64,000 nt of DNA from CAMAVH01 sp046297835 (GTDB lineage Bacteria > Pseudomonadota > Alphaproteobacteria > SMXQ01). This document shows positions 25,138 to 34,543 of this stretch, one piece after another (the first letter of the stretch is position 1; each line of letters begins with the position of its first letter). Made by a program: the position numbers and the translations under genes. The DNA lies in the NCBI GenBank assembly GCA_046297835.1, contig JBKBHI010000004.1, forward strand, positions 1 to 64,000. The letters are read 5' to 3'. The notes under the pieces were generated by a model. That model was not told where the DNA came from, did not search any database, and saw only the letters and a program-made list of their open reading frames with translations.

Positions 25138-26349
25138 GTGCCGCAGTTCAACACCATCGATAGCGCTGTCGTCGCCGGCAAGCGCGTCGTCGTCCGCGTC
25201 GATCTCAACGTGCCGATGAAGAACGGCAAAGTCACCGACTACACGCGCATCGAGCGCCTGGCGTCGACGGTGAAGGAGATCGCCGACAAGGGCGGCAAGC
25301 TGGTGTTGCTGTCGCACTTCGGCCGCCCCAAGGGCCCCGATCCCGAACAGTCGCTGAAACCCCTGGTCGAGCCGCTGGCGCAGGCGCTCGGCCGTCCGGT
25401 GATCTTCGTGAACGATTGCATCGGCGCCGAAGCCGAGGCGGTCGCGGCGAAGCTGAAGCCCGGCGAAGTGGCGTTGATGGAGAACCTGCGCTTCCACGCC
25501 GGCGAGGAGAAAAACGACCTCGCCTTCGCCAAGGGCCTCGCCGCGCTCGGCGATCTCTACGTCGACGACGCCTTCTCGACGGCGCACCGCGCCCACGCCT
25601 CCATCGAAGCCATCGCCAACATCCTGCCGGCGTTCGCCGGCCGGCTGATGGAGGAGGAGTTGGTGGCGCTCGGCAAGGCGCTCGAAAAGCCCGAGCGGCC
25701 GCTCGCGGCGGTGGTCGGCGGCTCCAAAGTCTCGACCAAGCTCGAATTGCTCGGCAATCTCTCCAAAAAGGTCGACCGCCTGATCATCGGCGGCGGCATG
25801 GCCAACACCTTCCTGTTCGCCATGGGCGCGCCGATCGGCAAGTCGCTGTGCGAGAAGGAGATGGCCCCGACCGCGCTCGAGATCATGAAGACGGCGCGCG
25901 CCGGCGGCTGCGAATTCGTGCTGCCGATCGACGTCGTCGTGGCGCGCGACGTGAAGCCCGGCGCGGCGCACGAGGTGGTGCCGGTCGGCCAGGTGCCGGA
26001 CGACGCGATGATCCTCGACATCGGCCCGGCCAGCATCAAGGCGTTGGACAAGCTGTTCGGCGAATGCCGCACGGTGGTGTGGAACGGCCCGTTCGGCGTG
26101 TTCGAAGTGCCGCCGTTCGACGCCGGCACCAACGCGGTGGCGAACATCGTCGCCAAGCTCACACACAAGGGCAAGATCGTCAGCATCGCCGGCGGCGGCG
26201 ACACGGTGGCCGCGCTCGGCCATGCCGGCGTCAGCGAAGCCTTCAGCTACATCTCGACGGCGGGCGGCGCCTTCCTCGAATGGCTCGAAGGCAAGGAGCT
26301 GCCCGGCGTGAAGGCGCTGGAAAAGGCCGCGACGAAGGTCGTGGCCTAA
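25138..26349 (+). CDS. pgk: Phosphoglycerate kinase
   Basis: This 403-residue phosphoglycerate kinase converts 1,3-bisphosphoglycerate and ADP to 3-phosphoglycerate and ATP. It shows KRVVVRVDLNVPMKNGKVTD near residue 15, LLSHFGRPKGPDPEQSL near 58, NDCIG, ENLRFHAGEEKND near 115, VVGGSKVSTKLELL near 195, and the nucleotide-site GPFGVFE near 320 with AGGGDTVAAL near 345. The GTG start is only 7 bases after the gap stop and has no clear Shine-Dalgarno, which suggests coupling to gap. The TAA stop forms part of a perfect terminator-like stem. Confidence 0.96.
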   Translation: MPQFNTIDSAVVAGKRVVVRVDLNVPMKNGKVTDYTRIERLASTVKEIADKGGKLVLLSHFGRPKGPDPEQSLKPLVEPLAQALGRPVIFVNDCIGAEAEAVAAKLKPGEVALMENLRFHAGEEKNDLAFAKGLAALGDLYVDDAFSTAHRAHASIEAIANILPAFAGRLMEEELVALGKALEKPERPLAAVVGGSKVSTKLELLGNLSKKVDRLIIGGGMANTFLFAMGAPIGKSLCEKEMAPTALEIMKTARAGGCEFVLPIDVVVARDVKPGAAHEVVPVGQVPDDAMILDIGPASIKALDKLFGECRTVVWNGPFGVFEVPPFDAGTNAVANIVAKLTHKGKIVSIAGGGDTVAALGHAGVSEAFSYISTAGGAFLEWLEGKELPGVKALEKAATKVVA

Positions 26350-26370
26350 CGGCCGGCCGACCGGCCGTTA
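26347..26370. terminator. Perfect hairpin between convergent pgk and azlD
   Basis: TAACGGCCGG, loop CCGA, CCGGCCGTTA form a 10-bp perfect stem whose first three bases are the pgk stop codon. It lies in the 28-base gap between convergent genes. There is no U-tract, so it is terminator-like rather than proven. Confidence 0.5.
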
Positions 26371-26377
26371 CGCAGAT

Positions 26378-26728
26378 TCACAACAGTCCGCCGGCGCGCA
26401 AGCTCGCGAGCAGGGCGAGCGCGGCCGCGCCGATCAGCACGGCGAGCAGCGTGTTGCGCTTGAGCGCGAACAGCGCGGCGAGGCCGACGGCGCAGGCGAT
26501 CACGCGGTCGATCAGCGGCGCGGCGGCGAGCGGGCCGTCGGGCAGGATCAGCATCCGCGCGATCAGCGCCGCCAGCATGGCGTAGGAGACGCAGGTGACC
26601 CAGCGCAGCGCCGGGCTGTCCGGCGTGACGCGGCCGGACAGCCAGACGCCGGCGCCGCGCCAGATGTAGGAGCCGAGACCGGCGGCGACGATGACCGCGA
26701 ACAGCCAGAGATCGCTGTGTTGCGTCAT
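26378..26728 (-). CDS. azlD: AzlD family branched-chain amino acid exporter subunit
   Basis: This 116-residue, four-helix membrane protein is typical of AzlD: LWLFAVIVAAGLGSYIWRGA, SPALRWVTCVSYAMLAALIA, then VIACAVGLAALFALKRNTL and LIGAAALALLASL. With the large AzlC subunit encoded immediately upstream (one-base gap), it forms a two-component exporter of branched-chain amino acids or analogues, as for BrnFE and AzlCD. Confidence 0.88.
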   Translation of the reverse strand: MTQHSDLWLFAVIVAAGLGSYIWRGAGVWLSGRVTPDSPALRWVTCVSYAMLAALIARMLILPDGPLAAAPLIDRVIACAVGLAALFALKRNTLLAVLIGAAALALLASLRAGGLL

Positions 26729-26729
26729 C

Positions 26730-27503
26730 TCACGGTTCCGGACTTTCGGGTTCTGCCGGCGTCGGGCGGCCGCCGAATCTCTCGCCGATGAAAAAGGCGA
26801 GGGTGCCGCCGCCGACCCCGCCGGCGATCAGGCTCCAATCGGGCCAGAACGGATGGACGGCGAGGCCGATGGCCGCGCCGGCGAGGATGGCGGCGATATT
26901 GCCCGCGCCCTTCACGTCGGCGCTGAACACCAGCAGGAAGAACAGCGGATTGATGAGGACGAAGGCGAGCTTGAGCGTCGTCGGCAGCGCGCTCGCCGCG
27001 CCGTAGCCGAGCACGGTGCCGAACAGCGACACGCCGATGCAGGAGACGCCGAAGCCGTAGAGCCAGGGCAGGCGCTGCGGCACGGGCATGGCCGGCACGA
27101 CGCGCATGGCGCTCGTCCAGAAGGTCAGGGCGATGAACTGGCCGAGGCCGTAGAGCGCCGCCATGCGGCGAAAGCCGCGCGCCTCGCCGCGCAGATGGAC
27201 GAACAAGGGCAGGGCCATCGGCAGGAAGCGCGCGTTGATCAGCGTGACCGCGATGACGATGGCGAAGAAATCCGCGCCGAGCGCCTGCATCTCGGCGAGC
27301 GCCATCTGGCCGGGCACGGCCCAGATCGTGACCGTCGAGAGCAGCGACAGCGGCAGGCTGAGGCCGAGCTCGCGCGCCAGCGCGCCGAAGCCGATGAAGC
27401 TGGCGATCAGCGCCAGACCGGGCGCGCCGAAGGCGGCGATGAAGCCGGCGCGGCAGGCGTCGAAGGAAGATGCGCCGCTGGAAAGCGGCCGGTGGCGGGT
27501 CAT
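26730..27503 (-). CDS. azlC: AzlC family branched-chain amino acid exporter, large subunit
   Basis: This 257-residue membrane protein has AzlC features: FIAAFGAPGLALIASFIGFG, TVTIWAVPGQMALAEM near residue 65, LINARFLPMALPLF near 95, and then several hydrophobic stretches ending LIAGGVGGGTLAFFIGERFG. The Pro-Gly-Gln and NARF motifs are hallmarks of the family. It is the first gene of the azlC-azlD pair and works with AzlD in amino-acid efflux. No Lrp-type regulator gene is adjacent. Confidence 0.9.
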   Translation of the reverse strand: MTRHRPLSSGASSFDACRAGFIAAFGAPGLALIASFIGFGALARELGLSLPLSLLSTVTIWAVPGQMALAEMQALGADFFAIVIAVTLINARFLPMALPLFVHLRGEARGFRRMAALYGLGQFIALTFWTSAMRVVPAMPVPQRLPWLYGFGVSCIGVSLFGTVLGYGAASALPTTLKLAFVLINPLFFLLVFSADVKGAGNIAAILAGAAIGLAVHPFWPDWSLIAGGVGGGTLAFFIGERFGGRPTPAEPESPEP

Positions 27504-27572
27504 GCGGCGCGATCGCGAGAGCCGGAAGGGAGCCGCAGTCTAACGCCGTTCCGGGCCGGCGCGACAGGGCGC

Positions 27573-29144
<1,572 letters not shown>

Positions 29145-29148
29145 GGCG

Positions 29149-30306
29149 TCACTTCCCGTCATCGGCGGCTTCGGACGCCTCGAGCACGCGGATGGCGTTG
29201 AGGAAGCTGGCGTCGCGCTGCCACTTCTTCAACATGCGTTGGCCGACTTCGGGCGTCACGCGGTCGTAAAGCTCGAGCACGCGCGACAGCTCGCGCGGGT
29301 TCATCACCCGCTCGTGGGCGCGCGCCTTGCGCGTCAGCATGAAGATAGTGGCGAAGTCGGCCTTGTCGATGCCGATGGCGCGGCAGACGATGGCGAGCGC
29401 CTCGCCGCCTGGCTCGAACATCATGCGGCGCAAGAGGCGCGGGCGCAGGCCCGAGAGCTTGCCGAACATCGCCTCGAACAGCGGCACTTCGCCCTGGCGC
29501 AGCACCTGGAGCAGCATGCGCGGATTGACCTTGCCTTCTTCGGCCAGGCGCTCGACCAGCTCGACGTGCTTGGGCTGCTCGACGGCGCGGCCGTGGCTGT
29601 CGATCACCGACTTGACGCTGTTTTCCAGCGTTTCGTCGAGCTCGGCGGGATCGATGGCGAAATTCTTGATGATGTGCTGGCGCAGCGCGGCGGAGACCCA
29701 CCAATACATGCGCTTGGCGAGATCGGGCTCGAGATCGGGGCGCTTGAGCAGCGGGTTCTGGTAGGTGTCGACGCGCTTCGACTGATCGACGAGGTATTCC
29801 ATCGTGCCCTTGGAGATGCGCGCGCTGGTGTTGTCGAGCATCGCCTTGATGACGTCTTCGTTGCCGGTCTCGACGAGCGCGTCGGTCACGCTCTCGTTGA
29901 GGTTCTTGCGCATGGCGATGACGAGTTGATGCTCCATCGTGCGGTGGTGGATGATCTCCACCAGATCCATGTCGTGCAGGATGTCGCTTTGCACCAGCAC
30001 GCGGTGCGCCACCTCGATCTCGTCGTTGGCCAGCGTCAGGATCAAATCGCGCGGCGCTTCGTGGATGTCGGCCAGCCGCTCGGCCAGTTCGCGGCGCACC
30101 GACATCTCCACGTCGTGGATGATCTGGCGCAGGATGTCGGTCATCAACGCCCGCTCGCGGTCGCTGAGCACGTCCTGGTTGTTGAAGAACAGGTCGCTGA
30201 CGGCATTGACCAACGCCTTGCGGCCCGCGACGGTCTTGTCGCGCGCGAGCTTCATCAAGGAGTCGAGATCGTCGTCCTGCAGCGAGGACACGGCTTTTTC
30301 GGTCAT
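29149..30306 (-). CDS. DUF2336 domain-containing protein
   Basis: This 385-residue, largely alpha-helical cytoplasmic protein fits DUF2336, an alphaproteobacterial family: LMKLARDKTVAGRKALVNAV, ALMTDILRQIIHDVEMSVRR, LAERLADIHEAPRDLILTLA near residue 85, and VLVQSDILHDMDLVEIIHHR near 115. The N-terminal helices look like HEAT-type repeats. Molecular function is unknown. The histidine kinase gene follows after 4 bases, so the two likely act together. ATG 30306 is preferred over the in-frame TTG at 30315. Confidence 0.85.
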   Translation of the reverse strand: MTEKAVSSLQDDDLDSLMKLARDKTVAGRKALVNAVSDLFFNNQDVLSDRERALMTDILRQIIHDVEMSVRRELAERLADIHEAPRDLILTLANDEIEVAHRVLVQSDILHDMDLVEIIHHRTMEHQLVIAMRKNLNESVTDALVETGNEDVIKAMLDNTSARISKGTMEYLVDQSKRVDTYQNPLLKRPDLEPDLAKRMYWWVSAALRQHIIKNFAIDPAELDETLENSVKSVIDSHGRAVEQPKHVELVERLAEEGKVNPRMLLQVLRQGEVPLFEAMFGKLSGLRPRLLRRMMFEPGGEALAIVCRAIGIDKADFATIFMLTRKARAHERVMNPRELSRVLELYDRVTPEVGQRMLKKWQRDASFLNAIRVLEASEAADDGK

Positions 30307-30495
30307 GGTCCGCAACGTCGTCGTCCGGGCGGGATCGCCTGGAACCGCATCATCGGAATACAGGCGGGCGCGTTAAACAACGGTAAATCCCGCCGCTGGA
30401 TTTCTTTGAATTGATAAGGACTTGCACAAGGTTTGACGGGCTTTCGACGGGCATTTGGCGAAATCCGGCGCGCGTTAAGGGCCTGTTAAGCCGAC

Positions 30496-30512
30496 CCGGC
30501 ATATTTTGCCGG
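30496..30512 (+). promoter_or_regulatory. Hairpin directly in front of the small 80-aa ORF
   Basis: CCGGCA, loop TATTT, TGCCGG form a 6-bp stem that ends two bases before the ATG at 30515 and occupies the place of the ribosome-binding site; no Shine-Dalgarno is visible. It could limit translation initiation. Confidence 0.4.
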
Positions 30513-30514
30513 TC

Positions 30515-30757
30515 ATGCCCATCTCGCCCGCTGGATCCCTGCTGAACATCGTCGCCGGCCTGCCCGCGCAAGCGCCGGCCGCGACCGGCCCCGCCTCGCC
30601 CGCGGCCAAGGCCGCCGAAGCGGCGCTCGCCGCGCGCACCGCCAAGCAGCAGGCGCAGGCCCAGTCGCAGGCGCTCACGGTGCCGACTTTGACCGCCGAA
30701 GCGCACAAGGCCGTGGCCAACCTGCCGCGCGGCAGCTTCCTCAATATCGTCGTTTGA
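30515..30757 (+). CDS. Small Ala/Gln-rich protein of unknown function
   Basis: This predicted 80-residue protein is not one I recognise. It begins MPISPAGSLLNIVAGLP and ends LPRGSFLNIVV, so the motif G-S-(L/F)-L-N-I-V occurs at both ends around an Ala/Lys/Gln helix-forming middle (AKAAEAALAARTAKQQAQAQ). No signal peptide or membrane helix is visible. It lies alone between the divergent DUF2336 gene and the convergent ftsY. The symmetric termini argue that the frame is translated. A frame-shifted echo of its tail (R-G-A-L-E-I-V-V-stop) follows within 32 bases. Confidence 0.55.
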   Translation: MPISPAGSLLNIVAGLPAQAPAATGPASPAAKAAEAALAARTAKQQAQAQSQALTVPTLTAEAHKAVANLPRGSFLNIVV

Positions 30758-30785
30758 CCGAGCGCGGAGCGCTCGAGATCGTCGT

Positions 30786-31712
30786 CTAGCGCTCTAAGCC
30801 CATCAGCGAGCGGGCGAAATCGCGCGCCGTGAAGGCGTCGAGATCGTCCACGCCCTCGCCGACGCCGATGGCGTGGACCGGCAGGGCGAATTTCTCGGCC
30901 AGCGCCACCAGCACGCCGCCGCGCGCCGTGCCGTCCAGCTTGGTGACCACCAAACCGCTGATGCGGCTCTTGAAAATCTCGACCTGGGACAGCGCGTTCT
31001 GGCCGGTGGTGGCGTCGAGCACCAGCACCGCGTCGTGCGGCGCGCTCGCATCGACCTTGCGGATGACGCGCAGAATCTTGTCGAGCTCCGCCATCAGATG
31101 CTCTTTGTTGTGCAGCCGGCCGGCCGTGTCGATCAGCAACACGTCGGTGCCGTCCGCCCTGGCGCGGGTCAGCGCGTCGAAGGCGAGGCCGGCCGCGTCG
31201 CCCTTCTCGTTGGCGTAGAAGGCCGCGCCGCTGCGCTCGCTCCACACTTTCAGCTGCTCGACGGCGGCGGCGCGGAACGTGTCGCCGGCGGCGACCATCA
31301 CCGCAAGCCCGTCGCGGCGATAGCGCGCGGCGAGCTTGCCGATGGTGGTGGTCTTGCCCGAGCCGTTGACGCCGACGACGAGGATCACGTGCGGCTTGCG
31401 CGCCGCGTCGATGACGAGCGGCTTGGCGAGCGGCTCCAGGATCGTCGCGATCGAGGCGGCGAGCGCCTCGCGCACTTCCGTCGCGTCGACGTCCTTGTCG
31501 AAGCGGTCCCGGGCGAGCTGGTCGGCGAGCTTGGCGGCGGTGGCGGGGCCGAGGTCGGCGCCGATCAGCACCTCTTCCAATTCGTCGAGCGCGGCGCGGT
31601 CGAGCTTGCGCTTGGTGAAGATCGCGCCGATGCCCTCGCCGAGCTTGGACGAGGAGCGCGTCAGCCCGTCTTTCAGGCGGGCGAACCAGCCTTTCTTCGG
31701 CGTGTCGCTCAT
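30786..31712 (-). CDS. ftsY: Signal recognition particle receptor FtsY
   Basis: This 308-residue SRP-receptor GTPase docks ribosome-SRP complexes at the membrane. The short N-terminus (KKGWFARLKDGLTRSSSKLG) leads into the NG domain: KRKLDRAALDELEEVLIGAD, the P-loop VGVNGSGKTTTIGKLAARYR near residue 112, AAGDTFRAAAVEQL, VLLIDTAGRLHNKEHLM near 195, and VTKLDGTARGGVLVAL near 250. It lacks the long acidic A domain of enterobacteria, which is common in alphaproteobacteria. The ATG at 31712 overlaps the mtaB stop by four bases; the upstream Arg-rich open frame is not FtsY. Confidence 0.96.
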   Translation of the reverse strand: MSDTPKKGWFARLKDGLTRSSSKLGEGIGAIFTKRKLDRAALDELEEVLIGADLGPATAAKLADQLARDRFDKDVDATEVREALAASIATILEPLAKPLVIDAARKPHVILVVGVNGSGKTTTIGKLAARYRRDGLAVMVAAGDTFRAAAVEQLKVWSERSGAAFYANEKGDAAGLAFDALTRARADGTDVLLIDTAGRLHNKEHLMAELDKILRVIRKVDASAPHDAVLVLDATTGQNALSQVEIFKSRISGLVVTKLDGTARGGVLVALAEKFALPVHAIGVGEGVDDLDAFTARDFARSLMGLER

Positions 31713-32995
31713 GCGCGCCCTGCGATCAACTGGCCGTTTTCGAGCTTGGCGATGGGCGTCTCGACGATGCTGCCGACCTCTTGCGCCGCGGCGAATTCGA
31801 CGGGCGCGAATTCTTCCGAGCGGCCGAGCGTCGGCGTCTCCATGATGGCGCGCACGGTGCGGCCGACGAAGCGCGCGAGATAGGCGTCGCGCGCCGCCTC
31901 GCCGCGCGCGCGCAGGCGCGCGGCGCGTTCGCGGCGCGCCTCCATCGGCATCTGCGGCATCCGCGCGGCCGGCGTGCGGCTCCGCGCCGAAAAGGGGAAA
32001 ACGTGCAGATAGGCGAGATCGCAATCCTCGACCAGCTTGAGGCTGTTCTCGAACATCTCCTCGGTCTCGGTCGGGAAGCCGGCGATCAGGTCGGCACCGA
32101 AGGCCATGTCGGGGCGCAGCTTGCGGACTTTGGCGCAGAACTCGATGGCTTGGGCGCGCGAATGGCGGCGCTTCATGCGTTTGAGGATCATGTCGTCGCC
32201 GGCCTGTAAGGATAGATGCAAGTGCGGCATCAGGCGCGGCTCATGGGCGATCAGCTCCATCAGGTCGTCGTCGCTCTCGATCTCGGCGACGTCGATGGAG
32301 GAGAGGCGCAGGCGCGGCAGGTCCGGCACGTTGGCGAGCAGGCGGCGCACCAATTGGCCGAGCTTGGGCTGGCCCGGCAGATCGGGGCCGTAGGAGGTGA
32401 TGTCGACGCCCGACAGCACGATCTCGTTATAGCCGTTCGCCACCAGGCGGCGCGTCTGGTTGACGATGTCGCCCATCGGCAGCGAGCGCGAATTGCCGCG
32501 CCCGTAGGGGATGATGCAGAAGGTGCAGCGATGGTCGCAGCCCTGCTGCACCTCGATGAAGGCCCTCGCATGGCCCGCGAAATCGTCGATCAGATGGCCG
32601 GCGGCTTCGCGCAGCTCCATGATGTCGGTGATCTGCAAGCGCGGCGCGGCGTCGGTGACGAGCGCGGCGTAGCTCACCGCCTTCATCTTCTCGGCGTTGC
32701 CAATGACATGATCGACTTCCGGCATGGCGCTGAACTTGGCCGGGTCGATCTGCGCGGCGCAGCCGGTGACGATGATCTTCGCGTCCGGGTTCTCGCGGCG
32801 CTTCTTGCGAATGGCCTGGCGCGCCTGGCGCTCGGCCTCGGCGGTCACGGCGCAGGTGTTGACGATGATGGCGTTGGTCAGGTCGGCCTTGGCCGCCTGG
32901 GCGCGCATCACTTCCGATTCGTAAGCGTTGAGCCGGCAGCCGAAGGTGACGATCTCCGGTTCGGTCTTCACGGCGGTCTTGGTGTGTGCCGTCAT
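31709..32995 (-). CDS. mtaB: tRNA (N6-threonylcarbamoyladenosine37-C2) methylthiotransferase MtaB
   Basis: This 428-residue radical SAM methylthiotransferase adds a methylthio group to t6A37 in tRNA. The N-terminal cluster domain has FGCRLNAYESEVM, IVNTCAVTAEAE and IVTGCAAQI. The radical SAM motif is CDHRCTFCIIPYGRG near residue 152, and a C-terminal TRAM-like region follows (RFVGRTVRAIMETPTLGRSE). It sits in the chain dapF-mtaB-ftsY, common in alphaproteobacteria. Its ATG shares an A with the dapF TGA, and its end overlaps ftsY, so translation of all three is coupled. Confidence 0.95.
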   Translation of the reverse strand: MTAHTKTAVKTEPEIVTFGCRLNAYESEVMRAQAAKADLTNAIIVNTCAVTAEAERQARQAIRKKRRENPDAKIIVTGCAAQIDPAKFSAMPEVDHVIGNAEKMKAVSYAALVTDAAPRLQITDIMELREAAGHLIDDFAGHARAFIEVQQGCDHRCTFCIIPYGRGNSRSLPMGDIVNQTRRLVANGYNEIVLSGVDITSYGPDLPGQPKLGQLVRRLLANVPDLPRLRLSSIDVAEIESDDDLMELIAHEPRLMPHLHLSLQAGDDMILKRMKRRHSRAQAIEFCAKVRKLRPDMAFGADLIAGFPTETEEMFENSLKLVEDCDLAYLHVFPFSARSRTPAARMPQMPMEARRERAARLRARGEAARDAYLARFVGRTVRAIMETPTLGRSEEFAPVEFAAAQEVGSIVETPIAKLENGQLIAGRA

Positions 32996-33849
32996 CACCC
33001 GACCGCCAGCAGCGACGGGTCGATCGTGCCGCGCGCGGCGATGGCGACCGCGCCGGTCATCAGCACATGGCCTCCATCACCAGGAATGGCTGACTCGCGC
33101 CATTCGATGGTCAAAACGCCACCATCCAGCACGAGCTGCGCCTTGCGGTCGGCCAGCCCGCGCCGCACGGCATTGACCAGCGTGGCGCAAGCGCCGGTGC
33201 CGCAGGCTTGCGTGATGCCGGCCCCGCGCTCCCAGACGCGCATACGGATGCGCGAGCGCGTCAGCACCTGGGCGAAGCCGATGTTGGCGCGCTCGGGAAA
33301 GATCGGATCCCATTCGAGCTTCGGCCCGATTGCGGCGATGTCGAGGCTTTCGACGTCATCCACGAAGAAGGTGCCGTGCGGGTTGCCCATGGAGCAGGCG
33401 GCCGGGTCGCTGACCGGGCCGAGGCTCAAGGGCAGATGCAGCGTGTCCATCTCGCGCGCGAGCGGCACCTCGTTCCATTTCAGGCGCGGCGCGCCGAAGT
33501 CGATGGTGACTTCGCCGCCGTTTGCCCGGTCGGCGAACAGGTCGCCGGCTTCCGAGCCGATGACGACGCGGCTCTTGCCGGTCTCGTCCATCAGGAAGCC
33601 GCCGATGCAGCGCGTCGCGTTGCCGCAGGCGGCCGAGGCGCTGCCGTCGGCGTTGCGGATGCGCATGAAGACGTCTTGCGAGCCGGGGGCGGCTTCGAGC
33701 ACGATGATCTGGTCGCCGCCGATGCCGCGCCGCCGGTCGGCGATGGCGGCGGCTTGCGCGGCCGACAGGGTGAAGGGCGACGTCCGCGCGTCGATGACGA
33801 CGAAGTCGTTGCCCAGCCCGTGCATCTTGAGGAAGCGAACCTGATCCAT
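32995..33849 (-). CDS. dapF: Diaminopimelate epimerase
   Basis: This 284-residue enzyme converts LL- to meso-diaminopimelate for lysine and peptidoglycan synthesis. It begins VRFLKMHGLGNDFVVIDAR. The two catalytic cysteines are in ASAACGNATRCIG near residue 75 and TQACGTGACATLVNA near 222, with AGDLFADRA, GNPHGTFFVDDVESLD and ERGAGITQACG in between. It is the first gene of dapF-mtaB-ftsY. Confidence 0.97.
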   Translation of the reverse strand: MDQVRFLKMHGLGNDFVVIDARTSPFTLSAAQAAAIADRRRGIGGDQIIVLEAAPGSQDVFMRIRNADGSASAACGNATRCIGGFLMDETGKSRVVIGSEAGDLFADRANGGEVTIDFGAPRLKWNEVPLAREMDTLHLPLSLGPVSDPAACSMGNPHGTFFVDDVESLDIAAIGPKLEWDPIFPERANIGFAQVLTRSRIRMRVWERGAGITQACGTGACATLVNAVRRGLADRKAQLVLDGGVLTIEWRESAIPGDGGHVLMTGAVAIAARGTIDPSLLAVG

Positions 33850-33960
33850 GGGCGTCTATATGGCCCCCGCGTCCCATCCGGTCAAATGGAGTCCGGCCAG
33901 GTTGCGCGGGGCCGTGGCCCTGCGGCATCATCGGAAAAATCATCAAGACAGGGATCTGCA

Positions 33961-34356
33961 ATGGCAGCCGGAACCGAGACGGCCGAACCGCTCATCGACA
34001 TCTCTCTCGCCGAGGTCCAGGCCGTCATGGCCCTGGCCGACGCTTATAAGTCCGACCTGACCGCCCGCCTCGGGCCCGCCCCGGCGGCGGACGCGGTGGA
34101 GCGGGATGTCGCCGCCGGCCAGTCGGCGGCGCTCCAGGCGCTGATCGCCAAGATCGCCGGCCTCACCCGCGCCGAGCGCGCCGAGCTGGTCGGCGTGGTC
34201 TGGCACGGCATGGACGAATACGAGAGCTTCATGGCCTCGCGCACCTTCGCCATCGCCACGGCGGACGAGGGAATCCCGCAATATCTGGCCAAAAAGGCCC
34301 TGTTCCTGGCGGACCAGATGCGCCACGCCCTGGGGAAGATGGGCTACAAGGCGTGA
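33961..34356 (+). CDS. DUF3775 domain-containing protein
   Basis: This 131-residue soluble protein fits DUF3775: LIDISLAEVQAVMALADAYK, AALQALIAKIAGLTRAERAE, LVGVVWHGMDEYESFMASRT and IPQYLAKKALFLADQMRHAL. The function is unknown; the family is found in alphaproteobacteria. The frame runs open upstream, but ATG 33961 gives the family-like start. It stands alone between the divergent dapF and the ffh cluster. Confidence 0.78.
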   Translation: MAAGTETAEPLIDISLAEVQAVMALADAYKSDLTARLGPAPAADAVERDVAAGQSAALQALIAKIAGLTRAERAELVGVVWHGMDEYESFMASRTFAIATADEGIPQYLAKKALFLADQMRHALGKMGYKA

Positions 34357-34543
34357 AAGGCCGCCTTTTCTTGACTCTCTAAGCCCTCCGGCCTACCTTC
34401 CGCCCCGTCCAAGAAGCTTAAGTTCTTGTTCCGCCAGCCCTAAGTGCTTGTAAACAAAGGGTCAGTGGCCACTAGTCCGCGAGTGTCGCGCACTGGTGTT
34501 TTTTCGTTTTGCGCGCGTTTATCCAGGGATTTCAGGCACTTAG

